Positions 1-12,498 of a stretch of 64,000 nt of DNA are shown here, piece after piece (position 1 is the stretch's first letter; every line of letters begins with the position of its first letter). This DNA comes from Sanderia malayensis (lineage: Eukaryota; Cnidaria; Scyphozoa; Semaeostomeae; Pelagiidae), in assembly GCA_013076295.1 (NCBI GenBank), contig RQOL01000855.1, positions 3,224,001 to 3,288,000 on the forward strand. Reading direction: 5' to 3'. The notes under the pieces were generated by a model. That model searched no databases. It saw only the letters and a program-made list of their open reading frames with translations, and had not been told where the DNA came from. Position numbers and translations under genes: made by a program.

Positions 1-3000
1 ATTTCTTGCTTTTGCCTGTGATACAAATGAGCTTGATTGATCGTGGCAGAAATTTAATTATAGTCGACGGAACTTGGAATTAGGCTAAATTGGGCTGCGT
101 ATCTTAAAACTATGCTGTATGGCGTCTAAGCAGTCTGTCTAAAGTAGATAAGAAAACGTATGTCATGAACTTTGTAAAGAGCTGAAATGAGATGAAATTA
201 CCGAAGATATAAAGCAGTTTGTAAATATTTTAGGGCTGTATTTTTGTCTGAAAAAGAACTTTCAGCTACATACCTCAATGTTACATTCGCCGCTCGAAAT
301 CGTATACCTGAGTGGTCTTCCCGACTCTTTTCAATTACTCACACACGCAAATTTTAGGGCAGCTTGATAGCTCTGGCGTATACGACAGTTTTACTACTTG
401 TAGTTTTTGATTTGGACTGATTCCTCTTCGGGAATATTGGCTCGCAAAACTTTGGCACGGATGAGAGACGGTAACAAAGCTAGCGATCAAAACACATCCT
501 CTCAACAGATAAGCCTGTGTGTTTTTGTTTTTAATCCAGTTGGAAAAACAACAAGCTTAATCATTTTTTGTTCGTAATTCTAATGCAATAATATGTCCAG
601 AAATGTTAAATGTCTTTAATCGTTTTTCATCAACAAACAGATTCATTTAATTGAATGAAATTAATAAACGACGTTATGTTTAAGCTGCGGTGAGTGCAAC
701 AGGAAAGTTCACAACGACCCTTTTAGGCTTATTGAGCTGCATGGGAGCTTTACGAATAATACCACATCAGATATTGGTATTCAAGCACACTGAAAAATGC
801 ATATTTTGTCTATCGTGTTTATCGCTTATCTCAGCATAGCATAACGACGATATAGCGTGTATAACAGTAAGTACAGTTTTGGCACAATGCTGAATCAGGA
901 ATAATTGCGTCCTGTTCTTACTCAACTAAGCACGTTAGATGCTTCTTTTAGCGTCAAAGCCAATTCAGAAAACACCATTAAAGCAATTACTAGCTGTATT
1001 AAGTGGAACAAAGCAATGCTACGCTTTAGATTCTAATCAGTCCACGATCAAATATGTTCATCAATGTTTTTGTCTGAAGCAAAGAATTCTGAGGATAGGC
1101 ACATAGAATATCATGTTTAATTTTACAACTCAACATTGAAGTGCTGTTTACAGAGAAAACAAAACAGCTTCAAAATAAACTTTTGCCCGCATTGAACCAA
1201 AGTCTGCCCCTAACCAAAAATGGGTGCACCCCTGGCCTCTCACTGATGTCAAAGCATTTCTTATTGAAGAGACAAGGGTCCAATAATGCAAAATCACCAT
1301 TCTCGTATACTCTACCACGAAATTTTGATGCTATAATTTCTGTTTATCCTGCCTCGTGCTTTCTATGTGCCTGCTAACATGCATGTCATCTACATGTTCA
1401 CATGGGATATTGCAAGTCTTATTAAAATTTGATCGATATATTACATGTTCCACAGCCTGTGTTTACACTAACGGCTTAGCTTATCGTGCTAATCAAACGA
1501 CCATAATATGGATATTGCTACATTTGAAGCCTTCTCATTAGTACATTCGTATATTCTTCTACGAACTTCAAGCAACGATGAGCAACGATATGTGTTACAT
1601 TGCAGTTCATCTAGGTGTTTTAAGATTCAGAATAATTAAAAAGTATGATGTGCCTTGCCATGAATTCAAACTTTTCAAATTAAGCCGATTCCTCGTCTGT
1701 CGCTTCAACGAGCTCTGCCATGTTAGTTGATAAAAACAGTTTAAATAAAAAATAAACAACATGCAACAACGAAAATCAACAATGCTTAAAATAGAAAACA
1801 ATGTGTTCTTACTGGTTTGGTTGCTTCGAATAAAACCTGATCGTTCAGATTGTTTTCGTTGGTTTATTTCGTTGAGTTCGATGAAGACACTGTTAATGAT
1901 AATTTTGGTAGCCACATCAGTGCACAGATGAGATGTTTTACTTTATTAACTCACCGCATACGATATTGGTCGTGATTGGATGAAGAATGCCATTCAACAA
2001 TGCCTAAATGCATTGTTCCATAGCCAGAATGTCTTTATGCCCATGAAGTGGTGAATTCTACTGACCAAGCTGCTTTGTGAGCCCAAAACTATGGAGTATT
2101 TTGACAAAATGCTATCGCGCATTGTTCTATAAAAGTCAACAAAAGCTTGAATTTAATTTCTCGAAAATCAGATACATTAGTTAGTTACACTAGACTGTTT
2201 TCAAAGAATGCTTGTTTATATCCGTCACTTCAGTCGCAACGCTCTATCTTGAGTAACTATTAATAGTATTAGCTAATATTTTCGTAGGATCAGAAGCAGA
2301 GATACTTACTTGTAGATACATATAGTTACTTACTTGTTATAGTTATTTCATGTATACAATGCTCTTCCAAAGTGAGTGGAAATAGTTGTTTTGTATTTTG
2401 TGTCCAAATATTCCAGAAACTAGCCTTACTGCAGAAACTATTCTCGGTTTGATCAAGGTAGATCACATTTCTTTTTCGTTAAGCTAGATCATGTATCTTT
2501 ATTAAGTAACAAGATCATATCTCCATTGAATTGCATAGAAGAGAATTTCTTTGCATTTAAGCCAGCTTTATCGTTTTGACATGTTTATGTACGGATATGT
2601 ACAAAGCTATACTACAGTAGTGTCATCCTAAAATATCAGGAAGGGGGCTCTTCTTGAAGAATTTTTGACCATGTCCTTATAAATTGCACAAAATCATTTA
2701 TTTTTAACAACAACCTCTTTGCAGTCGCCTCACCAGAGCTTCACGTGAGTATAAATGCTACTATTCACGCCGTAAGGGGTAAACCGTGAGTATTAGAGAG
2801 GGGTTGAGTCCCTAAAATGATCCAAAATTTTAGGAATGAGCTGAGCCCCTATTAAACACCCTATGCAATTCTGTGTGTGCAAAAAAAAAAATAACACAAC
2901 TATGCATCTGAATTGTGCTATCAGGGATAGAGACTATATAAGGTCGCATGCAGTTTCGTGTTCAAATCAATATTGCAGATGTAAAGAGTATTCTCTGCAC

Positions 3001-4472
3001 AAGCTATAGAATATGAACATGGTCCTTGTCTGTAGTTCGTAACATTGGTCCGAGTTTTATACCGTGCATGCTTCAGCTATGAAGTCACCAGTGAGATTCG
3101 GTTAGGAATATTTCTTTCTTATCACTGGCGTCACATCTGTACATCAATCGTGGGCATAACAATCGAATGATATCTGTTGATAACCACAAACTACATCCAC
3201 AAAGATACTCATGCAATTTTCTCACAATTTGATGTCAAGACAGTTTGAATGAGGCATAATACAGTCCCATTAAAAGAAAATTTCGCTTGTTTTTTTAACG
3301 ATTCTAAAGTCTCTTCCCAGACCACGAGCAAAGAGAATTTTGAACAGGAAGCCACGCACGATTGACTTTCCAATTCCATTTCGATTTCCAATAAAACTGA
3401 GATGGGTTCGTGAGAGACGAGATGGGTTTCTATTTACTGAGATGGGTTCCTGAGAACGAGAAAACCCTTTTAGATGCCATTTAAATTACTCTATTCTTCC
3501 CTGTTTGTTACGAACCCCCCGGGGGCATTAAACTAAATTTGGATAGGTACGTGCCACCCACGTTTCAAGAACACGCACGATCTTATACCAATTTTTCAAA
3601 AGTGTACACTCGACATCGTTCCTTATTATAACAAATCGTGAAATCGATGTCGTTCTGGGTGACACGTCCCACAACCAAAAATATACATAGTGCTTCCTCG
3701 GGTACGAACCAACCGCGAAGATTGGGTCGGAGTAAATTGCAAGGAATTATGGACTGCTGAAGCTGGACATAAGTTTCATTTTCTTAGAACAAAACTAACA
3801 AAACTTATTCTGAAGGAGGAAGATAGAATAAGAGTTTGAAACACGTGAAACTTGAATTTTGAAACACGTGCGCTCGAATGCCAACCGATTTTGATCGCAA
3901 CTCTTCTGAAGGTTGAAACGAGCTCTGTTACGTCATGCAACGACAATGCCAAATTGTTTTTAATCACAAGTCTTCTGAAAGCTGAAACAACGCACGTTGC
4001 TTCATGTAACGACGACACCATTGTTGTCATAAAAAATTTGAGGCCATCAGAATTCCAGAATTCAGCCAGTCATTATTATAAAGTCACACTGGTGAAAAAC
4101 AGAAAGACGACACCATTTATGAACCCAGTGAAAAGATTAGGTTATAATTGACGTGGCTTTCCCGTATTCCTATTTTGCAGTTGTTGGTAGAGGAAAGAAG
4201 GACGTTACAAGAGACCAGAAGTTGGTAGGCCCAAGGAAGATAGGCCCAAGGGCCGGTCTTAAATTCTTGTTCCGAGTTTTACAAGGTATACTTGGCTTGT
4301 GTGTAATAAAATTAGGCTGTTTTATTTTAGTAGGCAAGTTAGTCAATTGGTTTTCGACAAACGTTGTTTATCTTCTTTTGCGTTTGTTTATCTTAAAGTA
4401 GTATTTGATTGTTCTTTTATATTTTACAGTGCTGTCAATTCCTATTACTACCTTGTCATCAGTTAATTAATC
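1..4472. other. Intergenic region upstream of the IKK gene
   Basis: I found no coding exon or RNA gene that I can support here. The open frames are short, lack recognisable domains and mostly overlap each other on opposite strands. Around 3880-4025 an approximately 75-bp segment is repeated imperfectly in tandem, giving a short frame with an internal repeat; this looks like repetitive DNA rather than a gene. Three copies of a GAGATGGGTT motif lie at about 3398-3455. A possible 5'-UTR splice acceptor (TATTTTACAG) ends near 4430, about 40 bases before the kinase start codon, so the 5' leader of that gene may be spliced. Confidence 0.5.
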
Positions 4473-7400
4473 ATGACATCTGAAGGCATTAACTTCTTTG
4501 ATGGTTGGGTTAAGAAAAGGACGCTTGGGAAAGGAACCTTTGGATGTGTGACGCTCTGGAGACATGAGGTAATGTCAACATGATTATATTCTTTGTCAAT
4601 GCTTGTGTCAAAATGTTTCACATTATGATTTGTCAAGGATGGAATATCATGGATTGCTGCTATAATAGCTATTATATAGTTTTGTAATAAATAGTTCAAA
4701 ACAGCAATTAATTTTTTATGTGCAAATTGTACACAAAAATTTGTTTCGATTGCAGTATATGTAATTGATTGTTCCGTACCTTAATACTTGTTTTCTAGAT
4801 TAGCCATGAAGCTATTGCAATCAAAGAGTGCTGTCTCCAGTTGTCCAGCCGAAACAAGCAAAGATGGAGAGAAGAAATTGACATGATGACCAAGAAACAA
4901 CACCCAAATCTAATCGCAGTGAGAGAAATACCAGCTGGTCTAGAGAAAGCTTTGAACAGTCCTGAGCCATGTTTGGGAATGGAGCTAGGAGAAGGTGGTG
5001 ACTTGAGAAAGGTGATTGGATTTCTTTGCTTACTTACACTTAAGATAAAAGCAATCGGTCACTTTGTTCATGGTGACACTTTTTATGTATTTGGACAACA
5101 TAGAAGCCAGTAGAATATCCTGAAGGTAGAAGTCCTTATATAGTAATTAACAGCTTTTGGAGCCTAGTGGTTAAGGCACTTAATTTTGTATTGTTGAAGG
5201 TCATCTATCACAGGCTTGACTTTGTGAATTGTCAGAACCACAATCCTGAACTCTTTGTCAACTTAGTTACATATCCTTCCAATGATAGTGAATGGTTATC
5301 TAGGATGTTTGCTCTAGAATATCAATTTGGAGGCACAAGCTGCAGGCCCACATCAGTTGAATCACAGTTTGATGGAGGGGTAGGGCTTTACTTGACATTA
5401 AATTGACATATGTCTTTGTCTTTTCTTGCAGTTTCTGAATCAATCATTAAACTCTACTGGATTGAGTGAATTTGTGGTTCTCAACATTCTGAGAGATGTT
5501 GGTAAGATGATGCTCATATTTTGCTTGTCTATTTTGATTTGAGGCTAGCAGGCCATTAAAACAGCATTATAATCTTTGTGATGTCTTGATCAATGCTCAG
5601 GCCAAGCATTTTTCATTCTTCCAGCAAATGCTGTTAGTTTTCTTCATTCGCACAAGATAATCCACCGTGATTTGAAACCAGAGAATATTTTGCTTACTTA
5701 CATGGGAGACAAGGTTTGATTACAACCACTCTCTTATCTTTACTATGTTGTCACAAGGAATGGATTATTTCTACAGCAGACATTAAGGTGTTTTATTCTA
5801 ATCTTCTGCTAAAAGCTTTTCTGTTGAACTTTTCAATTTACTTTGTTAATGCAATTCATTTGAATTTTCAGGTTGTTTATAAAATAACCGATCTTGGCTA
5901 TGCAAAGCAACTAGACCAAAGCAGTGTTGCAAATTCTTTCGTTGGAACAATGAAATATTTAGTGAGTTGTGTCGTAACTAACATGAAGCTGTCTTCTATT
6001 TACTGATGTTCTATATTACTTGAATATAATAGCATTTTGCTGTATGTCCCAAAAGTTTCTCAAGGCAAACTGTCCATCCACCTTTAAATGCATTGGAGAT
6101 TACCGTAGCTACGTGCATGTTATGCATAATTAATGCTACCTATCTCTGCTTTCAGGCACCTGAATTATACACTTCAGAGAAGGATGGCTACACTATAACA
6201 GTAAGTTGTGCTAAATTGAAACACTGCACTGCTGTAATTTGCATGGCTTTGAACAAGAGAAAAACAATGGGCTTAAATATAGAAATTATATTGAATCTTA
6301 ACGCTTTTTTTACTCATTGATTCATTGAGGTTGTGGTATATTTGCATCTAGGCTGATTACTGGAGCTTTGGAAATGTTATATTTGAGTGCATAACTGGAC
6401 ACAGGCCGTTTGATTTTGATAGAAGTTTTGTGGACTGGTAAGCCTGTATTTACGATTGCTATCACACTTATTCAATCTTAGGGTGATCATTTGGTAACAT
6501 CTACCTTGGAAGATGCTTGGTATATGTTTATATTTTTTATTTGACATTCTTTGTTTCATTTAAGGCTTGGCATTGTGTCCAAAAAAAATACTGATCACAT
6601 TTGTGGATACCCTGGCGAAGGTTTGCTTTGATTGTTTATACCCTATAGCTTGCCAATTCCCACGAAGTTGATGATCACATTTTTAAAGATTTATTAACGC
6701 TTTCATTTGCTCATTGAACAGGATCTGAGATAGAATTTCGCACGAAGCTGCCAAAGCCAAACAAATTGTCCAGGTATACTTGACTCTCTCTCTCTCCCAA
6801 TGAATTTCTTTCGCAGATATAACTACGTTTAGTTGTGGTTTGCTTGCTTGTAGATACTAAATGCTAAAGCTCTTTTCATGGTTGCATGTTAATTGGTTCT
6901 GTTTTTATTTGCAGTCCTCTTGTTTCCAAATTTGAAGAATGGTTGAGATTGGTTATGGATTGGAATCCAAGGCGAAGGGGCGGAGAGAAGGACGAAACAG
7001 GACGCAGACTTTGTTTTCGAATTATAGACGATATTCTTGACACCAAAGTGAGTATCATTTTCGATACACGTTTTCCACGTGTTCTTGCTCGCTTACTTAA
7101 TTTATGTGCCGTATGACGTTTGCTGATTTCTTATTTCAGACAGTGCACGTGTTTTGTGTCAGCTCTTGCAAACTTTTGTCATTTGCAGTCGAAGAATCAG
7201 ACACGTGAGAATCAAACATTTATATAAAACATCTTGTCCACGTATTACCTGATTACCCATGATTATCTGATTACGTTTGTCTGATCTCTTTCGTGTGCTA
7301 TATTTTTATCTCGCATGATTACTTCAATAGGGGTCAAAAGTCCTGCGGTACTTACGTTTTTTGCAAGTTTTGCACCCATCCTTCACCCCCCTCCTCTCCT

Positions 7401-10400
7401 CCTCCAGGCAATGTTGTCTTTAGAGATAGTCCTGCGCGATGCACACAGGGTTTTGCTTGAGAGAATATAATGGTATTAGGGGGAGGGGGTTGCATAAACC
7501 CCAAAAAGAAGGAAGTTTATGGGCCCTTAGTCTTTTTTTGTAATTTTCAACTACCCCAAGGACTTTTGTCCCCTTTTGTCTATGGTATTATTACTGTACG
7601 GTATTCGTCCGCTGTACGCTGTGCTGTACTGTAAGGCTGTACGGTATCACTGTGTCGTATTGCCAGATATGCACATGGATATTGAAGATGATTTTCTTGC
7701 TTTTGTTTACAGTGTATGTCGGCTGGAAGAGAAAATCCGTGAACATCTTGAAGTGGAGCCAGATGCTTTTGTTCTTCCGAATGGTCAAACCCCCGATGCT
7801 TCCGAGTCTTTGTTAGAGTGTTACAATCAAGCTGTGAGTAATAACGGGGGTAACAACCCACATTATTTTCATTAACAACGTCTATATTGCCCCTTGGCAT
7901 GTTATTAGCAATTTCAGGCATATGAAGACATGTGCATTTCTCCTATTCGCAATTGAATAATGTAGATGTTGGTTAAATAAATAAAATATTACGTCCCATC
8001 ATGGATTCGAACTGCAACATTTAGGCTTGAATGACCGCTGTATGGAAAATTTACAAGGTGCGCGCGCAATTGTTGACTGAACATGAAGTTATATGTTCTA
8101 CTGCGTGCAGCACCACGCCATCTCTTCAATCTATACTCAAAAATGTCTACTGTGCTGCACACATCCTACAAGCAACTTGAACGATAGCCTAAGCTAATTT
8201 TGTGCTTCGTATTTTTCAAGGGTGATACAGAATGGGTCCTGTACTCGTTGAATACGGAGTTTCTGCTGAAGCGCTCTGGTAAAAGGTTCCATGGAGGCTA
8301 CAGTGTCACAGATGACATGGCTACATGCGTTCAGAAAATGAGTAAGCAAGTTGAACTGTAACTTATGCTCGGGTTTAGGCCCATATGTGGTATATTGCAG
8401 TCACGCAGAACCATCTATTGCCATTCACCCACACACATACTTATGTGCTCATAGTCTAGTCTAGTCACCCACACACATCTAGTCTGTTTTTTAATCCATT
8501 TTCAATAAAAACAACGGATGAGCGAGCAATAACCTGACAAAGCAAAGACAATTGAATATTGCTATTGTCTTCAAACAAAAAATAGCCCATCCAAGGCTAG
8601 TGTCTTTCACTTTCGAATCTTTTATTGCGAATGGTTTCGCTTTCGAGCCCACGTGGAAACGAGGCTCCGTAAACATGTTTGTGCTGGAAAAGTATTTAGT
8701 AATTGATGGTTGCAGCCGGTGTTTATAGTTCTCGCTGCGTGATAAAATAACGAATTTGTGAGGAAATTCACACGAAAATTCATGTTTTCTTTCAGTGGAA
8801 TCGCCAGATGAAGCCAGGACGCTTTCACAATACAAAAGAACTTGGGCTTGTTCGTTTGATTTCTGCAGTAGACTTGCAAAAAATTACAGAAGACTTTTGC
8901 AGGCGCAGCGTGCAATCATGTAAGTTTGGCTTCGTTATAAAATAATATCCTTTCTTTTAATAACTATAGCTTTAGAAATAGAAAAATAGTCAGTATTGTT
9001 ATGCACGCATTCATGTATCGATTTGTCCTTTTGCATTTCGATGTGAAAAGTAAAATGTAAAATTTTGTTTTCTTTAAAGTTGTTCCCATTACCATGAGAA
9101 AATATAAGTAATTGCTTATTTGTCCTCAAACATTTCAACAAGAGCTTTTGAATATTGTATTTGAAATGTTGCTCGTCGATGGCTGATACACCCATTTTTT
9201 TATGAGAAACTATGCAAAGTTTTTGTACCAGGGTTTCGTAGTTTCTTAGGGTTTCGTAACCTAATTATGGCACGAAAGCAAGTTTCTTAGCAAGTTTCTT
9301 AACAAAATGTCGTTCAGTTGGGATTTGTTACAAATCTGTGGGAATGAAGTGCGCAAATTGTTTTGACATATTTTCTCGTTAAAACAACACAGAAAGTTTC
9401 TTAACTTTTTTCAGTCACACAAAATCTCCTACCAAAGTTTCTTCAGGTTTGAAAATAGGGGCCTATGGCTTCTTATAAAAAATGGGTGTATGCTAGGTGT
9501 ATAGGTGGATATAATTGATATCAGGCCTTGGAAACTTGTTATTGCTTGGAAAATGCAATAAGAAGTTTCCAAGCTGCCCTTCGTACGTTACATTGCATGC
9601 CAGCAGTTATATAACATTGTTGCATTTTTCTCTCCAGTCTAACTCTTAGAAGTTGTAACTCTTGTTTAATGCGAGAACAAGAAGTCATGATTGCAGAGGC
9701 CAATAAACTCAACGCAAACTTAGATATGCTCTTAGACAGGTAAAGAAATTTATTGAACCTGTGATCAATAAGAATTCTAGGTAACGTCATATTATATTTC
9801 CTGAACTTGAAATTTTGATTCGTTTATTTTTAGTTGCGAATGTGATTTGAATTTATTTCACAAAACTGGATATGGTAAAAATTGTTGCGAATGTGATTTG
9901 AATTTATTTCACAAAACTGGATATGGTAAAAATCCCGGTAAGGTTTTTTATTTTAATTGATTAATTCTTTTGTTATCCCCGTATTATGTTTCGCTAATTC
10001 TTCTTACTCCACAAGCTCGGTTTGAACCTTTGTCTGCTGCCACTGCTTAATGTAGTAATCAACGCACTAAGCCTCTTCGCCATTCCACACCCACGACCCC
10101 GCGGTTCTAGAAACATTTAATAATAAACGAACCAAACCTGAAGGTTTTGTGTTCGACTCCTCCCACAGCCTATTACTATGTCTTCTTTTATTTTAACTTC
10201 ATGGAATTTAATTTTGCGCATTTCTCCTTTCTACAGTCAACCAACATTACTCAAAAGAAATAAAGAGTATGATGGATGAAGCAAACACATATCATACGGT
10301 TGATAAATGTCTCCTGAATTCTTTTAATCCTTCTTCGCGATTTATTGACTGACTTTAAATGGCAATATTATTCCTTTCTATAATACTTTCATTATCATCG

Positions 10401-12498
10401 CATTGTCTTTTGCATTTTCTAAGCTTAATCCACGCTTTTATATTTCAGAATTTAATCAATGACCTAAAGGCACAAGTAGCGAAAGTACAGCGAGAATTTG
10501 TCGACTTGAAAAGCAGTTCGTTGGTAACAATCGCAGAAACAGAGCTAGATGAACTGTAAGGCCGTGATTTATTTCTCTTAAGACTTTAATATTATTGGGC
10601 TCAATTTTAGATTGTCTTCATTTAAGAGAGAAGATTCACCCTTGTGTTATTTTTTTTAGAACGAAATGTGCCAAAGAAGAGTTAGAGAAATTAACAAAAT
10701 TAATTGACAGTACGTGATCACATTCTATCTCATGCTACTTGATAAAGACCCGAGAGATATTCGCGTATTTTAAATGATAGTTGCAGCATCTAATCGCCGT
10801 TGTTATTGTTATATTTTGCAGCTCAGAAATCCGACAGCAAATATATGTCGCAGTTACTTTGGCAAGCTATATCAGTCTGGGAACGGTTAGAATACGAGTT
10901 TTACGGTCATCTAGGGTGAGCTGAAATCTGTTATTAATTTTGTATTTATTCATGATATGCAATCAATATTTACTAACGTTTATGCTCAATTTTTCGCCTT
11001 AGGAAAGTGATAAAATGCAAGAAAAAGATGCAGATGCTATTACCAACTATAAGCGATACTGTTGGAAAAATACAAGGATATCGAAAGAAACTAACAAAGG
11101 TAGATGTTTGATTGTACTTTTTTGTCTCCTCAGTGTTGTATTTTGCAGAGAAATATCCAATCTTTTGAAACAGAACTCGAAGGTGTTAGTAGCTTCTTAT
11201 AATAATCTTTCTGAAATGATTTGCTCTTCTTGCAGATGATGCAAAGAAAGCAGGAGATGACATGGAAAACATTAATGTTAGAGTCGGTATGTACCCTTTG
11301 TTATCTTCATTGTCTTGAAGCAACTTCCCCAATTTTTAATCTTTAACTAAATGCTCTTTAAATCTCTTTATACAACATTATGCTACTTTTCTTAATCTTC
11401 CTTTACTATACAATGTTGTTAAAATTGTTTTTTTATTTATTATCTTATTTTGCTATTTTTTCAATAATTCCCACTTCGTTTCCCTTATTTTCAATTCTTT
11501 CTTTATTTATGTTACTTTGCATAGTTATTTCTACAAATTCTGCAGATTTATATCTAACCTCGATGCATTTTACTCACTTCAGGCATCATCTTCATTATCG
11601 TCTGGCTATAATTCAGTGACAAACACACTATCGTCTTTGATTCAGGATGTAAATAAAGAGTACGTCAATATTTATAATCCATTTTTTTATAGCTACTTTC
11701 AGCTCATCACATGTAGAAATGGCTGTTCTTGTTAGCTATGACAGTTTTATTTATTACACTCACTGGGCTTTTTATGAACATGAAAGCTGTTGCTTTCACA
11801 CAGCAGTCGGCAGTCTGTAATTTCTGTTGTTTTCTCAAATGGTATTATTTTTTTGCAGACAATTGGATTCAACTTCTGTTGTAACGGAGAGCAAAGAAAA
11901 ACTAGATAAGTATGTTATTTTCATTTATTTACATATTTACATATTACCCTTACATATGTCCTCTACTCTGATACTACACGAAGAAGTATATCATCACTTG
12001 AGAAAATGTTTAGCAGATTTATAGCTTTGATTGAAGCTGTTATTTACACGCATCATATTATCCGATATTCTATTTATTTTTCAGACTTGGTTCGTTAATA
12101 AAAACAATATCAAAATACGATCAACAAAATTCATTGGCAAGTGATGCTCTAATTTCAATCCTGGTGTACCTTTTTATTATTTTGACAATTATTCATTACT
12201 TATATTTGTTGTATCAGTTTTGACTGTGTAGCTAGTGATTATATTGTAACTATTTTGTAAGGCGTGTAAATACAGGTACAAAAATAGCAGCTTGTTATGG
12301 TGGCAAGTCATGGATGTCACTAGGGCTCAACAATGCTTATCTGTATTCTTGTTTTCTAATCTATGATTTATTTATTTCTGGCAGGTGAAACGAAGAGTCA
12401 GTGCTAATGCTGTCCACTCAACTTTAAAAGAAGACGAATTAGAAGAACTCGAAATAGTCAGAAAGCCGACAGCAACCAGTGAACCCGCGCACATGTAA
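4473..12498 (+). CDS. IKK: I-kappa-B kinase (IKK alpha/beta type), 26 exons
   Basis: Serine/threonine kinase of the NF-kappa-B pathway that phosphorylates I-kappa-B. Exons: 4473-4568, 4799-5011, 5432-5501, 5625-5713, 5872-5961, 6156-6200, 6352-6437, 6565-6620, 6722-6773, 6915-7047, 7140-7204, 7713-7833, 8221-8341, 8796-8919, 9638-9739, 9834-9937, 10237-10298, 10449-10555, 10660-10709, 10822-10915, 11003-11099, 11236-11286, 11583-11659, 11859-11909, 12085-12163, 12385-12498. These join in frame to 782 aa; human IKK alpha and beta are 745 and 756. Visible: glycine loop at residues 18-26, lysine K41, HRDLKPEN at 140-147, DLG (as in canonical IKKs, not DFG) at 163-165, and activation-loop serines S174 and S178 with the S-x-x-x-S spacing of canonical IKKs followed by FVGT. 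A ubiquitin-like domain (about 311-380) and helical scaffold follow. The C-terminus has no NEMO-binding LDWSWL-like motif. Exon 16 holds an exact tandem duplication. Small exon boundaries in the scaffold are the least certain part. Confidence 0.93.
5155..5225 (+). repeat. tRNA-like SINE relic in IKK intron 2
   Basis: A stretch beginning GGAGCCTAGTGGTTAAGGC resembles a tRNA D-arm/box A, followed about 30 bases later by a degenerate box B-like segment (AAGGTCATC...GGCTTGAC). It does not fold as a complete tRNA and sits inside an intron, so a decayed tRNA-derived SINE is the likeliest reading. Confidence 0.35.
7330..7573. mobile_element. Short inverted-repeat element (MITE-like) in IKK intron 11
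   Basis: About 244 bp bounded by GGGGTCAAAAGTCCT at the left and its near reverse complement AGGACTTTTGTCCCC at the right. It has no coding capacity, and includes G-rich and C-rich tracts. Consistent with a non-autonomous DNA transposon; target duplication not clear. Confidence 0.5.
9187..9490. mobile_element. TIR element, TACAC/TTTCTTA family, copy 1 (IKK intron 14)
   Basis: About 304 bp with terminal inverted repeats TACACCCATTTTTTTATG... and ...CTTATAAAAAATGGGTGTA. The interior carries many copies of AGTTTCTTA. Related in layout to the elements at 21975-22359 and 59391-59808, which share the TACAC ends, the T-run, the ATAAGnAAC motif and the internal AGTTTCTTAA repeats. Non-coding; a MITE. 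Confidence 0.65.
9834..9935 (+). repeat. Exact 51-bp tandem duplication inside IKK exon 16
   Basis: Two adjacent 51-bp copies (9834-9884 and 9885-9935) make up almost the whole exon. The unit is 17 codons long, so the protein carries the segment CECDLNLFHKTGYGKN twice in succession (residues about 488-521). The copies look identical, which implies a recent duplication or an assembly artefact. Confidence 0.9.
9995..10100 (-). repeat. tRNA-like SINE relic in IKK intron 16
   Basis: Read on the minus strand, ATGGCGAAGAGGCTTAGTGC looks like a tRNA box A/D-arm, and GGTTCAAACCGAG, about 45 bases on, resembles box B. The ends do not pair as an acceptor stem, so this is more likely a tRNA-derived SINE fragment than a gene. 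Confidence 0.35.

Noticed and set aside
3852..4151. 99-aa frame with an internal repeat upstream of IKK
   Set aside because: It comes from a tandem DNA repeat, has no known domain, and overlaps a similar frame on the other strand.
11149..11182. Extra 34-bp IKK exon between 11003-11099 and 11236-11286
   Set aside because: Including it breaks the frame. Skipping it gives an alignment to human IKK alpha with no length difference through the helix up to QEMTW/QKEIW.
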